This document shows, piece after piece, positions 24,161-36,691 of a stretch of 64,000 bases of DNA (its first letter is position 1; each line of letters opens with the position of its first letter). This DNA is from Maratus speciosus (taxonomy: Eukaryota; Arthropoda; Arachnida; Araneae; Salticidae). The notes under the pieces are model-generated. The model was not told the origin of the DNA. It did not search any database and worked only from the letters and a program-made list of their open reading frames with translations. Location: contig OZ010795.1 of assembly GCA_963932465.1 (NCBI GenBank), positions 521,487,451-521,551,450 of the forward strand. Reading direction: 5' to 3'. The position numbers and the translations under genes are program-made.

Positions 24161-27100
24161 AATGACTCTGCTTGCTTCAATCAACAAAAGGTATGTATAA
24201 TTATTTGGTCTTTTAAGTGTAATGTTTGTGTAGTGTTTCTTAAAACAAAAAAAGTTTTAACAAACTTATAACAATCCTTTCAAAATGTGTCTTTCAATTT
24301 ATTTATTTGCTTTATTAAACTGAACTTAAAATTTCACATTCTACATTACTTAATTCAAAACATGTTCTATCATTCTCGATATTCAACTTGTGTTTCACAA
24401 GTTTTGCTTTCATTAGTATTATCTGTGATTTCATTTAAAAAAACAATTGTTGAAAAAATAAACTCGAAAAATATATTTTCAAACAATGTGATTTGTTTAA
24501 CATATTATTTCTAACAACAAAACTAAAAATATGTCATTGAAGTTAGCCATTTACTTTTTTTTCTAAATTAAAACTGACTCAAAATTCATTGTTAAAAGCG
24601 ATTTTTGTCACGTAGCAATCAGATTTCTCTCACTCATATGTTTGATAATTTAGTTAAAGACATCTGCTTTCAGAGTATTATCTAAAAGGTTTATTCTGTT
24701 TTCAAATAAACGTCTTTCTATTTCAAAGTATTTTAATAACAATATCTGTTAGTTTGTAAACAAAATGAATGAAAACTTTCGTTAAAAAGTTGTCTTTGGA
24801 TTAAAGAACTACTTAAAAATATCTATTTGTGTTTCAACCTTTTTAAGAAAGACAAGCGTTATTCTTTTGAAAACTTGAAAAATAAATGCAATTTAATTTA
24901 TGATAACATTAGTTTAATTTAATGAGAGACATTTATTCATACAACTGAAACGGTTAATGAACGTTTAAAACAAATCTTAGTTATGTTTGAAGCGATCTTT
25001 CTTTAACCCATTCGGAACCATGAGCGCATATGCACCCACGAAAGTACTTAAAACGTTTGAATTTGACATCAGTAAAAAATAGAAGTAAAATTGATTGTAT
25101 TTAATTACGTGATTTTTGTGATTTACAAAGTTAATTGAAATAATTAATAAAAAGTAGTGCCAAACGAATAAAATTCATGAAAAAAAAATGCTGGTTCTGA
25201 ACAGGTTAAAAGCTGAGAAAAAGCAATAATACCATTCTTTTCTTTTAGCAGAAAATATCTGTTTATTTCATCAATTTTAGTAAAAACTCATTATAAAAAA
25301 CTTAATACAGTCTCCAGAAAATTAAAAAATAATTTCTGTTAATTGGAATCTTGATTTTTAATGTATAAAAAGGAAAAAAAGATTTATATTTGAATCGAAA
25401 CATACTCTATTTTAAACTAAAAATAAAAAAGATTTATCTTCTATTCTTAATTGAACATCTTTGTTGAGATAAGAAACATGGTGATAGGAAATGTCTGAAA
25501 ACTATTTTTTTTCTTTTTGCCTAAAGCAATACATAGTTTTCATAGTTGAACGCTATGAGAGATTGCATCCCACAGGAGATGCTAAAAGATAAAACACCTC
25601 TTCTAAAACTCGCCAGAGGGTGAGCGTTTCAAAAGTTGCTTGATGACAAACATTATCTACAATTGTTATTTCAACTAACGTGTGAAACTATGGACTGGCT
25701 TCCCATTCGTTTAAAGCTTCGCTAGTTTCAGCAAATCAAAGGGTCTAAAAGTGATGTCATTGAAAACAAAATAATATCACAACATTGTAAAACTTCATTC
25801 GGAAATCATTTGCGGACTGTTATTTTCTATATTTTGCTAGCGTGTTTTCAAGACCGGGAATTCAATGAAGATTTTCAATTTTGAAGAAGTAAGTTTTTGT
25901 TTTGACATGTTGGAAAATTTTGTTTAAAAAAAAATCCACTACTAAAAGTTAATACTTAAAAGCTTCTTCAAATATTTATTTTACTAGATAAAAACATTTA
26001 TCTACTTGCCTACATTGTTATTTGTTAAAATATATTATCATTAACCTTTTTTGGTATAAGATTCAAACTATCAAAAGAACTTGTTCGTTCTATTTGAAAA
26101 GAGTTCAGTAGCTCGCGCATTTAAAATTATTTCTCCAAATTAGTGGATAAGATGAAACTTAAGAAAATTCATAGCTTTCACATCAATTTACTGTTAACTT
26201 GAAAAAAATATATTCCTTCATTAGTAACTAACAATAAAATAAAATAAATAAATAAAGTACAAACCACCTTTTCTAAAAATAAAATAAAACTTTGCGTTAT
26301 CTATCATTTAAATATCTTAGTTAAAAGCAGTAAAATACTAATTGATACAATACCGGCAAGAAACATCGTTGATGCGCAACTATATGGTTACACACAGAAT
26401 AACCTTTCACTATATATATAGAAACCACTTGTCTCGTAGGAGACATAAGAGAAAACTAGCGATTACAACTACTTCGCATTCTTTTAGGTAAAACTCTTAA
26501 GAAAATTCAAAAGCTTTCACCTAAATTTCTGTTAACTTGAATATATATATATATATATATTATCTTTCATTAGTAACTAATAAAAAAAATATAAAGTTCA
26601 TACCACTTTTTCTAAAAAACAAAACTTTACTTCCTTAGTCACTAAAAATGTCTTAGTTAAAAGATTAAAACTAACTTGCATTCTTATTAATAAAATATAT
26701 ATCTCTCAAAATAAGTAGTTAAAAAACTAATATAGAAAGCATATTCATATGATGAAACAACGGGTTGCAATAATGTGTCCTCTCCGAGCGAGATTTGATA
26801 ATGATAACTATTTCACCTGTCCAGGAATAAAAAATTCCGGGATGTACTGATACAATCTATTTTCTTGAAAGGGAGTGTGTTGCAGTGTATGGGTTCAAAA
26901 CCTGTAATTCTAAAGGTATGTTTTCTTTACAAAACCGTAATGGAATTTGTGTATATGATTCTTTGGATACTCAGAGAAATCGAATAAGCTTGCATGATGT
27001 TCCATATCATCCAAAACATTCTTAGTGTGTATATGGTAACACAATGAGTTCGTGTCGTTGAAAATTAGCTTTGCATCACCTTTATACTCTTTTTAATAAA

Positions 27101-28442
27101 ATCATAGTGAAATTTATACATTAGAAGTTTAGGCAATTCTAAGATTGTAAATCCAACATAAATCGGTCGATTCAGTAAGTTATTTTTAAGCCTTTCCACA
27201 GTACTTAGGTCTTCATCTTATGTTAAATATGCTTTAAACTAAGTGAAGTCATTAATTTTCAACTCTTTTTCAGTGTTGCAAAGCACAATATTTCTCCTTT
27301 TTCCAAAAACAGTTGTTCATTAATTTAAAAAAGTTCTTTTCTTAGTTAAAAAAAAAACCCCATTTTCGCATTCAGCATATATTTCAGTTAACAATCACCC
27401 TTGACAATAATTAAACAAAAACATTATTGTTAAAAACTAATTCGCGTTCTTTTGATTAGTAAAAATAATTTATATTCTTTTAAATAATAATTAAATGAAA
27501 ATAAATGTAAAGTTGTTTATTAAAAGCTTTATTTGAGAAAAAACTTGTTTCGGAAATTAACAAATGACTGAAAGAAAAATTAACTAATTTATTAAAAAGT
27601 TTTATTACCAAATAACTTACTGAAAAAAAAAAAAAAAAACTTGTTCGGAAATTAACAAATAACTAAATGAAAATTAACTAATTTATTTAAAACTTTATTA
27701 CAATGACTAAATGAAAAACATGTTTTGAAAATTAACAAATGACTAAAAATTATAACTTCTTTCGTTAAAACTTAAAAATGTATTAACCTCTTTATGTCTT
27801 TATGTCAGTTCAAAATAGCATGATGTCATCACAGGTGAGTTGAAAATCCTATCAAGAGAGGGCGCTCGTGTTCATGCCCTCGGGTGAAAGCGATGGTGCT
27901 GCCACTTAGGTTCGACTCTCGACCAATCAGAAGCCAGCTTTTATCTAGATTAAACCGGTTTCCGAGGAAGCATTCGTTCATTAGCCCGGTGGATGTCACA
28001 GAGGTAGGACGTGTCTCGACGCTGCTCCGTGGTAAATATTTTTTAATTGCATGCGATCTTTTCTAATGACCTCATCCTTCCTAATCATTCATTTCTTTGT
28101 TCTACCTTCCTTTTACAACAGACTTTCCTTCATTAACACTCTTCTTACAGTAGACTTTTATTAATTCATTATACTTTTATTAATTCATGAACATTAATCC
28201 TTTGTTCTAACCCCTCTCTTACAGTACACTTTTCATTATCGCTTCTTTGTTTTAACCCCTCTACTATAGCATGACGCGCGGGCGCCTGTCTGTCTCGACT
28301 CCGCCCACCTGTCCATCACTTTCTTATCTCCCCTCACCTGTCAATCATTCGACTCCTCCCACATGTCACTCATCTTTGGCCACGCCCTCCACCCTAACGC
28401 CTGCCTGGTGAAATAGAACCGGCTTTTTCCTTCTACTCCCAT

Positions 28443-30963
28443 GTGTGATCATAGGTTTTCCTTTAACTTTTTATTTTGACAGAAAATATTTACGTTTTCA
28501 TAAAGCTATCATGAAAACTAGTTTTTCGGGGTTACTTTGTACCAGGACTTTTTTGGTCCGGAAGTAGTCCCAGTTACCCAGAAATGCCTTTTATACAAAC
28601 TAATATCTTAAAAATGTATTAAGTAACATTTTTTCAAATTTTACTTTAGCAAAATGTTAAAGTAATTATTTTTGTTTCAGTTGCTGAGGATAACATGCTG
28701 AAAACTTTTTCTCGTGTCCTTAATATTAACATTTGGTTTATTGTGTTTAAATGTTCAAAAAGCAAAACAAAAGAAAAACATTTGTTTATCAAATTTGCAG
28801 CGTTAATTCATTATCAGATCCTATTGAAATCAATTGCTAATTGATTTCAATATTCCAACGTATGAATTGTATTCATTTTATATGAAAATAAGTGATTGAC
28901 CAAAGAAGCCCCCAGCAGGGGCTACTTTGTTCCAAAACGTTAAAGTAGTTAAAAAAATAAAATAAAATTGCCTCTTTAAAACCATACAGTTGCCTTCATT
29001 GTTTCCTGCTAATCGATTACAACTCCATTTCGACGTAGAAAAATCATATATAATATTTTGTAATGATGGAAATGTGAGTGAAACCAGGAAAAAATTGCCC
29101 AATAACCCCGTTTGACGGTACATACACACTATGTTGAAAAATCGTTTGAAGTGTAACAATGTTATACTATTTAAAAAAATATTGAAATTGATATATATCA
29201 CTGACATGCACTACAAGATTCTTACTACGAATAAGGCATGCATAGCATTTATAATTCATTTACAGGGACCAACAAAAGGAATTCGGATACAATACCGACT
29301 ATTGATGGAAGTGCATTTTCAGTTGTGGTACGCGTTTTGAAATTAAACTCATTTTTTGCATATTACTTGGTGTGTATCAGTTATATAGATTCTATACAGA
29401 GAGTTACAAAAGTTCCAGAATCCATTTTCGTTTATTAACGGAATTTGCTGTAAAGGAATTTTCATCACTGCGATGCGTTTTTCTAACTAAAATAATCTAT
29501 GTAGTATACTCGTATATGCGAATCTGTATCCTAAAAAGTGCTGTACAAAAGTATTTGAATATGTTTGGATACTATTGATGGATTATTGGTACTGCTAGCA
29601 TAGGGTTCCTAGATGTGTTATACGATTTCCAAATTATTCACGTAAGAACATAATATTTCATCATATTATACTGTGAAATCATTATTCTGAATGTATTGGA
29701 AAGTGTTTCATAATCTGTGCTTGAAAAATAATTTTTCCTTTCTTCATTCCTAAAGCATTTTTTTTCTTATTGGTCAAAATATGCTGCTTCCTATCACTGT
29801 TCACATTTTAAATCCATATCTATAGACGTTATAATTTTTTTAAATACTTATATTCGTTTTAAAAGATGATTAGTTATAGGAGATAGATTTTTAATACTTT
29901 TCCAACATAAAGGGGATTAATGAAAGAGGATACTCATAATATTAAATTGTATAAGTCCATTTCGCACGACTCAGTTGTAAAAATATATATAACTAATTTA
30001 TTATAAATATAATTTGCATATATATTTTTATTTTGCTAATTATGTATTTAAAACTTCTTTTTGATAAGCAAATTTTGATATTGTCCGTACTCTTTTAAAA
30101 ACTGGATGTTTATGAGTTTTGTTACTCAGATATGAATTTAAAGTTGCAGTAAAATTGACTAGTTCTTAAATATAAATAAAATAATTTAAGTATTTATACA
30201 TTGATAAATTTACGCTTCCAAATATCAATTAGGTGTCCTAAAAACGTGTAAAGAAGAATGTGTAACATTATATAATTGAAATAAAACGACAACTCACAAC
30301 GTATTGTAGATTAGCATAATTTAAGTATTAAACACAATAATTTTATAATTAATAATAATATGAATATATTATTACTATGTATTTACTTTTAACATACATG
30401 TTTTGTATGTTTGAAAACTGAAATATCCTACAATAAAGAAAGAATATAATGCAAAATGCAACATATTGAACACTTTTCATATGTCTGTTAAAGGGGAAAA
30501 AATGAAGCTTTTGTGTTTACGTGACTAGTTAAAAAAATGTATTATAAACCTAAAACAAAATCTAATTTATATAAAAACTATATTTGTAATGAAATTTATA
30601 GTGCATAGAAATTAACTAGAAACATTAATTAAACAAATCATATTTTATAAACTTATTTAATATTTTTATATATTTAAAATAATTTATTAAAGTATTATTG
30701 GTCATCTTATCCCTTGTTATAATTTATTTCATATTTATTATTAAAATAAGTCTAACTATTCCCGTAACAAAGTTTTATAAAAATTTCAAAAATGCGTAAA
30801 AGATGAAAGTTTCTGTATTGTTATAGGGTTTTTTTTTGCAATATTAATGTATAAATTTTAAAATACGTTCTTATAATAAATATCATTTTTATATTACAAA
30901 TATTTAAAATGGTTTTAATATGTATAATTATTTTTGTAGAATGACTTTTTATGCTTATAATAT
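28443..30963. other. AT-rich DNA right of the palindrome, no gene supported
   Basis: The longest frame is 109 codons on the minus strand (28,878-29,207). It has no recognisable domain and no supporting context. Motifs 'cggggttactttgtacc' (about 28,527) and 'ggggctactttgttcc' (about 28,917) resemble one on the left of the palindrome (about 12,986). The remainder has no structure I can name. Confidence 0.5.
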
Positions 30964-30969
30964 TATTAA

Positions 30970-31139
30970 CAGTGGTGGAAAATTGGCGCAGAGGAGGAGC
31001 CTATTAACACCACTAATATTTTATAGTATGCTTCACCTTAATGAAAACTCAGAAATTCTGTCATTAAATATGCCGAAAAATACTACTCAAATTTAGTGGT
31101 GTCAATAGGCTCCTCCTCAGCGCCAATTTTCCACCACTG
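30970..31139. mobile_element. 170-bp MITE with CAGTGGTGGAAAATTGG ends
   Basis: TIRs of about 50 bp: CAGTGGTGGAAAATTGGCGC followed by an AGGAGGAGCC block, inverted on the right to end CCACCACTG at 31,139. The flanks TATTAA (30,964-30,969) and TATTAA (31,140-31,145) fit a 6-bp target duplication, although AT-richness lowers the weight of this. No coding capacity. Superfamily not assigned. Confidence 0.85.
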
Positions 31140-31145
31140 TATTAA

Positions 31146-32976
31146 TAAGCAACATTTGTTTTTGTTTTTTATAGATTGACAAATTTAACTAATTTTGTTA
31201 ATAACGATGGAAAAGAAGATGATACTACGTATTGGCAAAATCTTGATGAGAATTAGAAAAAACTTTCCGAAACAATTAAGATTCCGAACAGTAAAGATTT
31301 TTTTCAAGATTTAATATCTATGAACTTAAAAAAAATATCTTTAAGATGATTATTGTACATAATAATGTACTGTGTGCTTTAGCAAAATCTTAAAGGAATC
31401 CTATTTTTCATTTCACAAGCACTATTGAGACAAAAAGAGCACATATATGCTTTAAAATGTTGTAATGGTACATTTCATGGTCTATTTGGATGTTTTATAA
31501 ACAAAAATATAATTGAAAAACATCATCCAAAACTACAAACGACTGAATCTATCTCAAAAGAATGTTCTCTTTTTGGTTAATTAATAGTTTCCTTTGATGG
31601 AATTTTGTTTATTCTATCCATTGTAACTTATTTCGACTGTAATGATTTAAAAAACATTTTTGTCTTTGATCATGAGCAGATGCAGAATTGGTGCGTTTCC
31701 TTTTCAAGACATAATTTTTGTTGCACATTTTATGTTTCTGGTACTGTTTTTTTTTTTTTTTTGTAAGGCAGGAATTAAATGAACGTTTTCCCAAATAGTT
31801 GAATCTCTCTCGATGTCACTCGATGTCGAATATATAAATATAAATATAAAATAGAAATCTCTCGCATGAAGTCGAGCAACCTTGTGACTTTAATTTTCGA
31901 AACAAGTGTCAAATCCTATATTCCATTTTTTTTATTTCTGTAAATGCTAAATATTCTTCTTTTGACTCTGTCTGTTCTATTATAACGAACTTTCAAATTC
32001 TAATTTCAGAAACACGCACTAATCCGTGCCTTCAGCGTGCAATGCAAGTGCTGTATTTTACTGAGAAAACACGATTATAAAGCTTGAACATCCCGTAGAA
32101 GTAATTTTCTAGTTTTATTTTTCATGTATAGATAATAAAAGTTTAGTTATAAAACTTAGTATTGCTTCTTTTTTTTAACTTAAAAATTTTCCGCGTTATT
32201 TCTAAACATCAAGAGAAAAATTTTCTATTAAAATGGTAAACGGTTTTTATACATTTTCATAAAAGTTTTCCAGTTTTGATGAATAAATAAGACATTGTGC
32301 ATATTGTATACAACAGCGACAGGAAAATAATAATGCAGTGATTAATAGATGAAATAAATAAATAGATAGAAAGCGCAAATAATATATTTTCACTCTTCAG
32401 TCATTTTGTTTTCTAATATTAATGTCAACTTAATATTGACAAATTACAGTTTCCATTTTAAATAATAAATATAAATACAACCAAAGTAAACACATCGTTT
32501 ATTCAAACATGTCATATTTAATTTACCTTATGAAACGATTGTAAAACTTTGCGGGTTTATGTAACATTGAATACTTCTCTTTAGAGAAACCTTTTGCAAA
32601 CTTTGATCATAAATATATAGATTTGTTTGTTAAACACCAGTCTTATATATAAATGGAACATTTACTACTTAAAACTCTATGATGTAAAAAGTATTCTCTA
32701 TTAATCGAAAGATGTAAAAACTGACTACGATAAATTTCGTGAAAACGACATTTATAGAATTCATAATGCAAATAATCCATAACAGTGGAAAAAGCATTAA
32801 TTAAGTGCAGCCTTTTTCACAAAACGTTGTAAATAATTTTATTTTAATAATCATTTCGGAAAAAAGGATTTTTTAGTTAGTCCATGATCATTTATTTAGT
32901 TTTTTAAAATAAAAATCATTTTTATGGCATTTATTTCTTTATTTTTATATGCGCTAAGGCAGAGTAATTTGGTGCT

Positions 32977-33023
<47 letters not shown>

Positions 33024-34050
33024 GGTCTTTAAAAAGAGCTAAATGTCCAAGACAAATACTCTTTTTTTGGGACAAATTCATGAAAGAAAGAAGGTTATAT
33101 AGAAAAAACTAAATTACCCCTCACGGGGTAATTTGGTGTCACGTTTATAACCACTGCTACACCACAATCGTATATTTTGGGGTGGTAAGGTGTATACCAT
33201 TTATTTTTTAATTTAACAATATACTATTCAGAAAACTGATGATTTTTTTATGTCAAACTATATTTGAGAGCACTGTCAATTATTCTTTAACAGCACATGT
33301 TTATTAAACGGCCAGTTTGAAATAGCAGTTACATGGCGTATTTTGAATTTTCGGATGAAATTCATATATGTTAAAATTTAGGTTAACATTTTCAAACGCA
33401 AGCAAGCAATTGTTGTAATGACGTGTTATCATGCCAAATTCCGGGTAATTTGTTTAATTTGCTTCATATTACAGGAGAGTTTGACTACTCCGTGACTGAG
33501 CTTTCTTAATTTATTGACCTTTCTTATTGATGGTTTTGAACGCCTGTGGGTACGGGAAGAAGTTGCCAGTCATTTTATATCAGTCAACGCTGAGTTTTAA
33601 ATTAGTCAGTTTTTCTCCTTGGCAATGGCTTAGGATTAGCCTAAAGTGCTGGAGTTCCTTTATATATATTTCTTTAGAATCTAGTGTTTTTAATTTTGAA
33701 AACCATTTGTATATTTTGTCACATCTATTTTAGTAATGTATTTTAGTGAATATTTTTTTAATTTTTTCATATTTTTTATGGAGTATACTAGTTTTAAAAA
33801 AGATCTTGAAATCCAAAAAAAAACACTACAAAATTTCCTTATATGAAATTACTATTAGACCTTAAAAAATGGACGGCGCGCGTGCTGAGCGTGAAATTCA
33901 ATGTAACAAAAATCGTAAAATCTAAAATAATTACGTGATTAACATTACGGTTTATTCATCCTCTTCCCAAAATTTATTTTATTGTTCAACAAATAAGTTT
34001 AAAGTTGAAATTTTTTTCTATTCTGTTTCATTATTTATATTTGCAAATCA
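31146..34050. other. AT-rich DNA with an AAT microsatellite
   Basis: No gene is supportable. An (aat)n tract lies at about 32,979-33,020. The words 'gtaatttggtg' (about 32,966 and 33,129) and 'gggtaatttg' (about 33,443) recur, the second inside a mini-palindrome 'attacccctcacggggtaat' (33,114-33,133). They could be remnants of a decayed DNA transposon. Confidence 0.5.
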
Positions 34051-34057
34051 CTACAGG

Positions 34058-34888
34058 TGTAAGGTAAGGTGTCCTATTTTCGCCCCCCCCCCGTCACTTT
34101 TAAACCCTAAATGTAATAATCTTCAGTGAAAATCTACCAAATTTCGATACATAGACTAACTACCCACGTACATAATAACATAGGCAAATATCGTACAAAA
34201 ATTTTTTTTAAATGCTAAAAATTGTTTTTTCAAAAGTATCTATATATGGCAAAAGAAAACAAAATGGTCCCAATATCGTCCCCCTCAAAAAATCCAATAC
34301 CCCGAGGCTTAACTTATAACTAAATTAAAATTTATTTCTAAACGAGTAAGTTATTTAATTTACATTAAATTAAGGCACAAAGAAACATACTAATTACCAG
34401 TGGAAGAATAACATAACGAAATATTAGCAGTCCAAACATGAGGAATAAATTGAAAAAAACTGTCATGAAAAAATATTCTTAATTTCGTCCCCGGGACGAA
34501 AAGAAGAACTGCAAAGGGGACGAATTTGGGACCATGGTACTTCCCATTATAGTGGAGCTTCAGTTCCTGTAAGATGAACTAAGCGTCCTAAAACTCACTG
34601 TATGCTACTGTCAGCATCTTACCTACGTAAGATACATGCAATGAATAAGAAATAAATATTTACAGTGTAGTAAAATACATTCTACAAACGACGTAATGAG
34701 AACTCAGGTCTTTTAAAAATAGAAAATCCGGCGTCTTTAATATATATATCCGTCTCGGTGAACGAAACTTTCACTGCTGACCTATTTTACCTTCCGTTCC
34801 CTGTGCCCTGCGTGATAAGTGACACCACTTTCGCAGAACTGGAGAAGAAATTAGGGAAAGGGGCGAAATTAGGGTACTTTACCCTACA
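34058..34888. mobile_element. 831-bp TIR element with GGTGTCCTATTTTCGCCCC ends
   Basis: The left end 'tgtaaggtaaggtgtcctat' followed by 'tttcgcccc' matches the inverse of the right end ('ggggcgaaattagggtac' followed by 'tttaccctaca') at roughly 23 of 29 positions. The interior repeats the 'cgtcccc/ggggacga' words near 34,276-34,290 and 34,484-34,521. The left C-run (34,082-34,091) has probably grown. There is a 76-codon frame over the right end but no transposase domain. Confidence 0.6.
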
Positions 34889-34978
34889 GATTATGCCGCC
34901 TGTGCATTTGTCTAATATATTCTATTTTCTATCTTTAGTAAACTTTTTATATAAATATGATGTTATTTTGTGCAGTTA

Positions 34979-35300
34979 CTACCCGTAAGGCATGGTGACG
35001 TCACGGCGACGTCGTTGTGAAGTCACACTGTGATTTTGTGACCGTCGATGTGACGTCACGTGACGTGGATGTGACGTCACAGTGACTAGAATGTGAGGTC
35101 GTTATGGCCGTTTTAGAGGTCGTTTGTGACGTCACATTGTGACCACTCTGTGAAGTCACGGTGTGACTAATTTGTGAAAAGTGTGTCATTTGTGACTATT
35201 TTGGCATTAACTTTGTGACGAACCTGTGACGAAAGTGACAATGTTTTGAAGTCACACTGTGGCCAATTTGTGAAATATGTGTCATTTGTGACGAACTTGT
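34979..35300 (+). repeat. TGACGTCA-rich array, left side
   Basis: About 300 bp in which GTGAC or its inverse occurs every 8-20 bases, with four perfect CRE-type octamers TGACGTCA (about 34,997, 35,052, 35,073 and 35,128). It fades rightward into 'tttgtgac' units. An inverted, shorter counterpart lies at 41,480-41,613, so the two may be the ends of one element. CREB/ATF proteins bind this octamer in animals; any regulatory role here is inference. Confidence 0.6.
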
Positions 35301-35319
35301 CATAAACTCTGTGATGATT

Positions 35320-36091
35320 TCAAATGAAAATCAAATTTCAAATTAATTGCTTAAAAGGCGCAAAGGCGAACTAGTGAAAAAGATTCCATGCTGGAACTCG
35401 AACCCGGGCCATCAGTATAGCGCACTTACGTTCTATCGACTAAACCACATGGAACGATACCCAGCCTGGAAAATTTCTCACTGTTACATGTTGGCAAGGC
35501 TACAAACGCAGCACAAGATGCAATATTTATCGTCAGCCACCGACATGGCGCAAGCACGAAACTTAAATCCAGCATCGATTGAAACTATATTAATACTTGG
35601 AAATGTTTTCAGAGAGAACCATTCGCCTGGCATACAATATTTCAAATGAAAATCAAATTTCAAATTAATAGCTTAAAAGGCAATTTTAATTTGAAATTTG
35701 ATTTTCATTTGAAATACTGTATGCAAGGCGAATGTTTCTCTCTGGAAAAATTTCCAAGTATTAATATAGATTTAATCGATGTTGGTTTAATTAAGTTTCG
35801 TGTTTGCCCCATGACGGTGGCTCACGATAAATATTCCATCTTGTGCGGCGTTTGTAGCCTTGCCAACATGTAATAAGGAGAAAATTTCCAGGCTGGGTAT
35901 CGTTCCATGTGGTTTAGTCGGTAGAATGTCAGTGCGCTATACTGATGACCCGGGATCGAGACCCGGCGTGGATATTTTTCACTATGTTGGCCTTTGCGCC
36001 TTTTAAGCAATTTATTTGAAATTTGATTTTCATTTGAAATATTGTATGCAAGGCGAATGTTTCTCTCTGGAAAAATGTCCAAGTATTAACA
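35320..36091. mobile_element. Inverted tRNA-SINE-like composite with 11-bp target duplication
   Basis: Two units of about 360 bp lie head-outward: the left on the minus strand (35,320-35,680), the right on the plus strand (about 35,679-36,030), followed by about 70 bp of a third unit start (36,020-36,091). Each contains a tRNA-like segment with an A-box-like 'tggtttagtcggtagaatg' (35,910-35,928) and a B-box-like 'gggatcgagaccc' (about 35,952). The boundary repeat 'tttcaaatgaaaatcaaatt' occurs at each junction. CTGTGATGATT directly flanks the whole composite (35,309-35,319; 36,092-36,102), as expected of LINE-type insertion. Confidence 0.7.
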
Positions 36092-36102
36092 CTGTGATGA
36101 TT

Positions 36103-36683
36103 CTTGTCATAAAAACTACGATAATTTTAAAGTAAAGTTTTGTTTGAAATATAAAATTTTATCTTTTTACCGTACTTTTTAGCAAGATATCGCTATTTTG
36201 GAGTCCTATTCTTCTAAAATATTTTTAATTTTCCATTTAAAAAACAATGCTTATTAACTGACATCTTCTTTTATTAAGTTAGCTTGATCTTGAATTCAAG
36301 CTTAATATTAAGAATGTGTAAGCTTTTTAATGTGTTATGATTTGTCATTGCTTTTTTAAATACGAACATGGAGTCTAACGGACATTAATACAACTGTTAC
36401 TTATAGAACTACATGATAAGCCCTATTTATTTAAATATTTTATTCCCGTATATATTGTATTTTGTGAATATGAGCTAATTAGATTTGGTATGCTTTATAT
36501 GAAAAGACCGATCTGGGAAATAGAAACAACAAGTAAGATATATCATGCGTTAGGCATAGATTATAAAACACTTTCCAACTCTTCCTAAATGTTTTATCAA
36601 GACATCGGGGGAAATAACGTAAATAAGATAACTAAGTAAACATGAAAACGCGTAAAACATTTAAAAACTGATTTACGCAGTTA
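36103..36683. other. AT-rich DNA, nothing recognised
   Basis: No frame, repeat or RNA signature noticed. Confidence 0.6.
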
Positions 36684-36691
36684 CCCTCCAC

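Larger units (their letters stand above)
13273..28438. mobile_element. Giant 15.2-kb palindromic (foldback-type) element
   Basis: Positions 13,273-20,721 and 21,093-28,438 are inverted copies of each other along their whole length, separated by a 371-base spacer. The outer ends are GAGTAGAAGGAAAAAGCC on the left and its inverse on the right. CCAT lies directly outside both ends (13,269-13,272 and 28,439-28,442), compatible with a 4-bp target duplication. Stretches compared by eye differ by a few percent, with small indels and a few replaced patches (for example 13,798-13,806 against 27,901-27,912), so the arms are not one read folded back. No open frame above about 80 codons exists. It is most likely a non-autonomous foldback transposon; an inverted segmental duplication is the alternative. 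Confidence 0.85.
21093..28438 (-). repeat. Right arm of the 15-kb palindrome
   Basis: Mirror image of 13,273-20,721 with the same modules in reverse order: inner block A copy (about 21,240-21,660), minisatellite (22,140-22,450), TA repeat (about 22,646-22,820), A-tract array (22,850-23,480), outer minisatellite (23,490-23,690), block A (23,790-24,160), AT-rich DNA, then the GC-rich terminal block (27,800-28,438). It is about 100 bp shorter than the left arm, largely from differences in simple repeats. Confidence 0.8.

Noticed and set aside
13273..28438. Assembly artefact from a read folded back through a missed adapter
   Set aside because: Arms differ by substitutions, replaced patches and indels outside homopolymers, there is a 371-base unpaired spacer, and both outer flanks differ. 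This is not decisive, so the long-read check is given in the findings.
28878..29207. 109-codon minus-strand frame
   Set aside because: No start context, domain, splice pattern or neighbour supports it. It is hydrophobic and AT-driven, apart from a short W-N-K-x-x-P-x-G stretch noted in the findings.
35001..35189. Frame with Thr/Ser-rich repeats
   Set aside because: Product of the GTGACGTCAC array read on the minus strand, not a mucin-like gene.
35349..35480. Working tRNA gene on the minus strand
   Set aside because: A- and B-box-like words are present, but I could not fold a convincing cloverleaf, and the unit is repeated in inverse with a common tail, as in a SINE.
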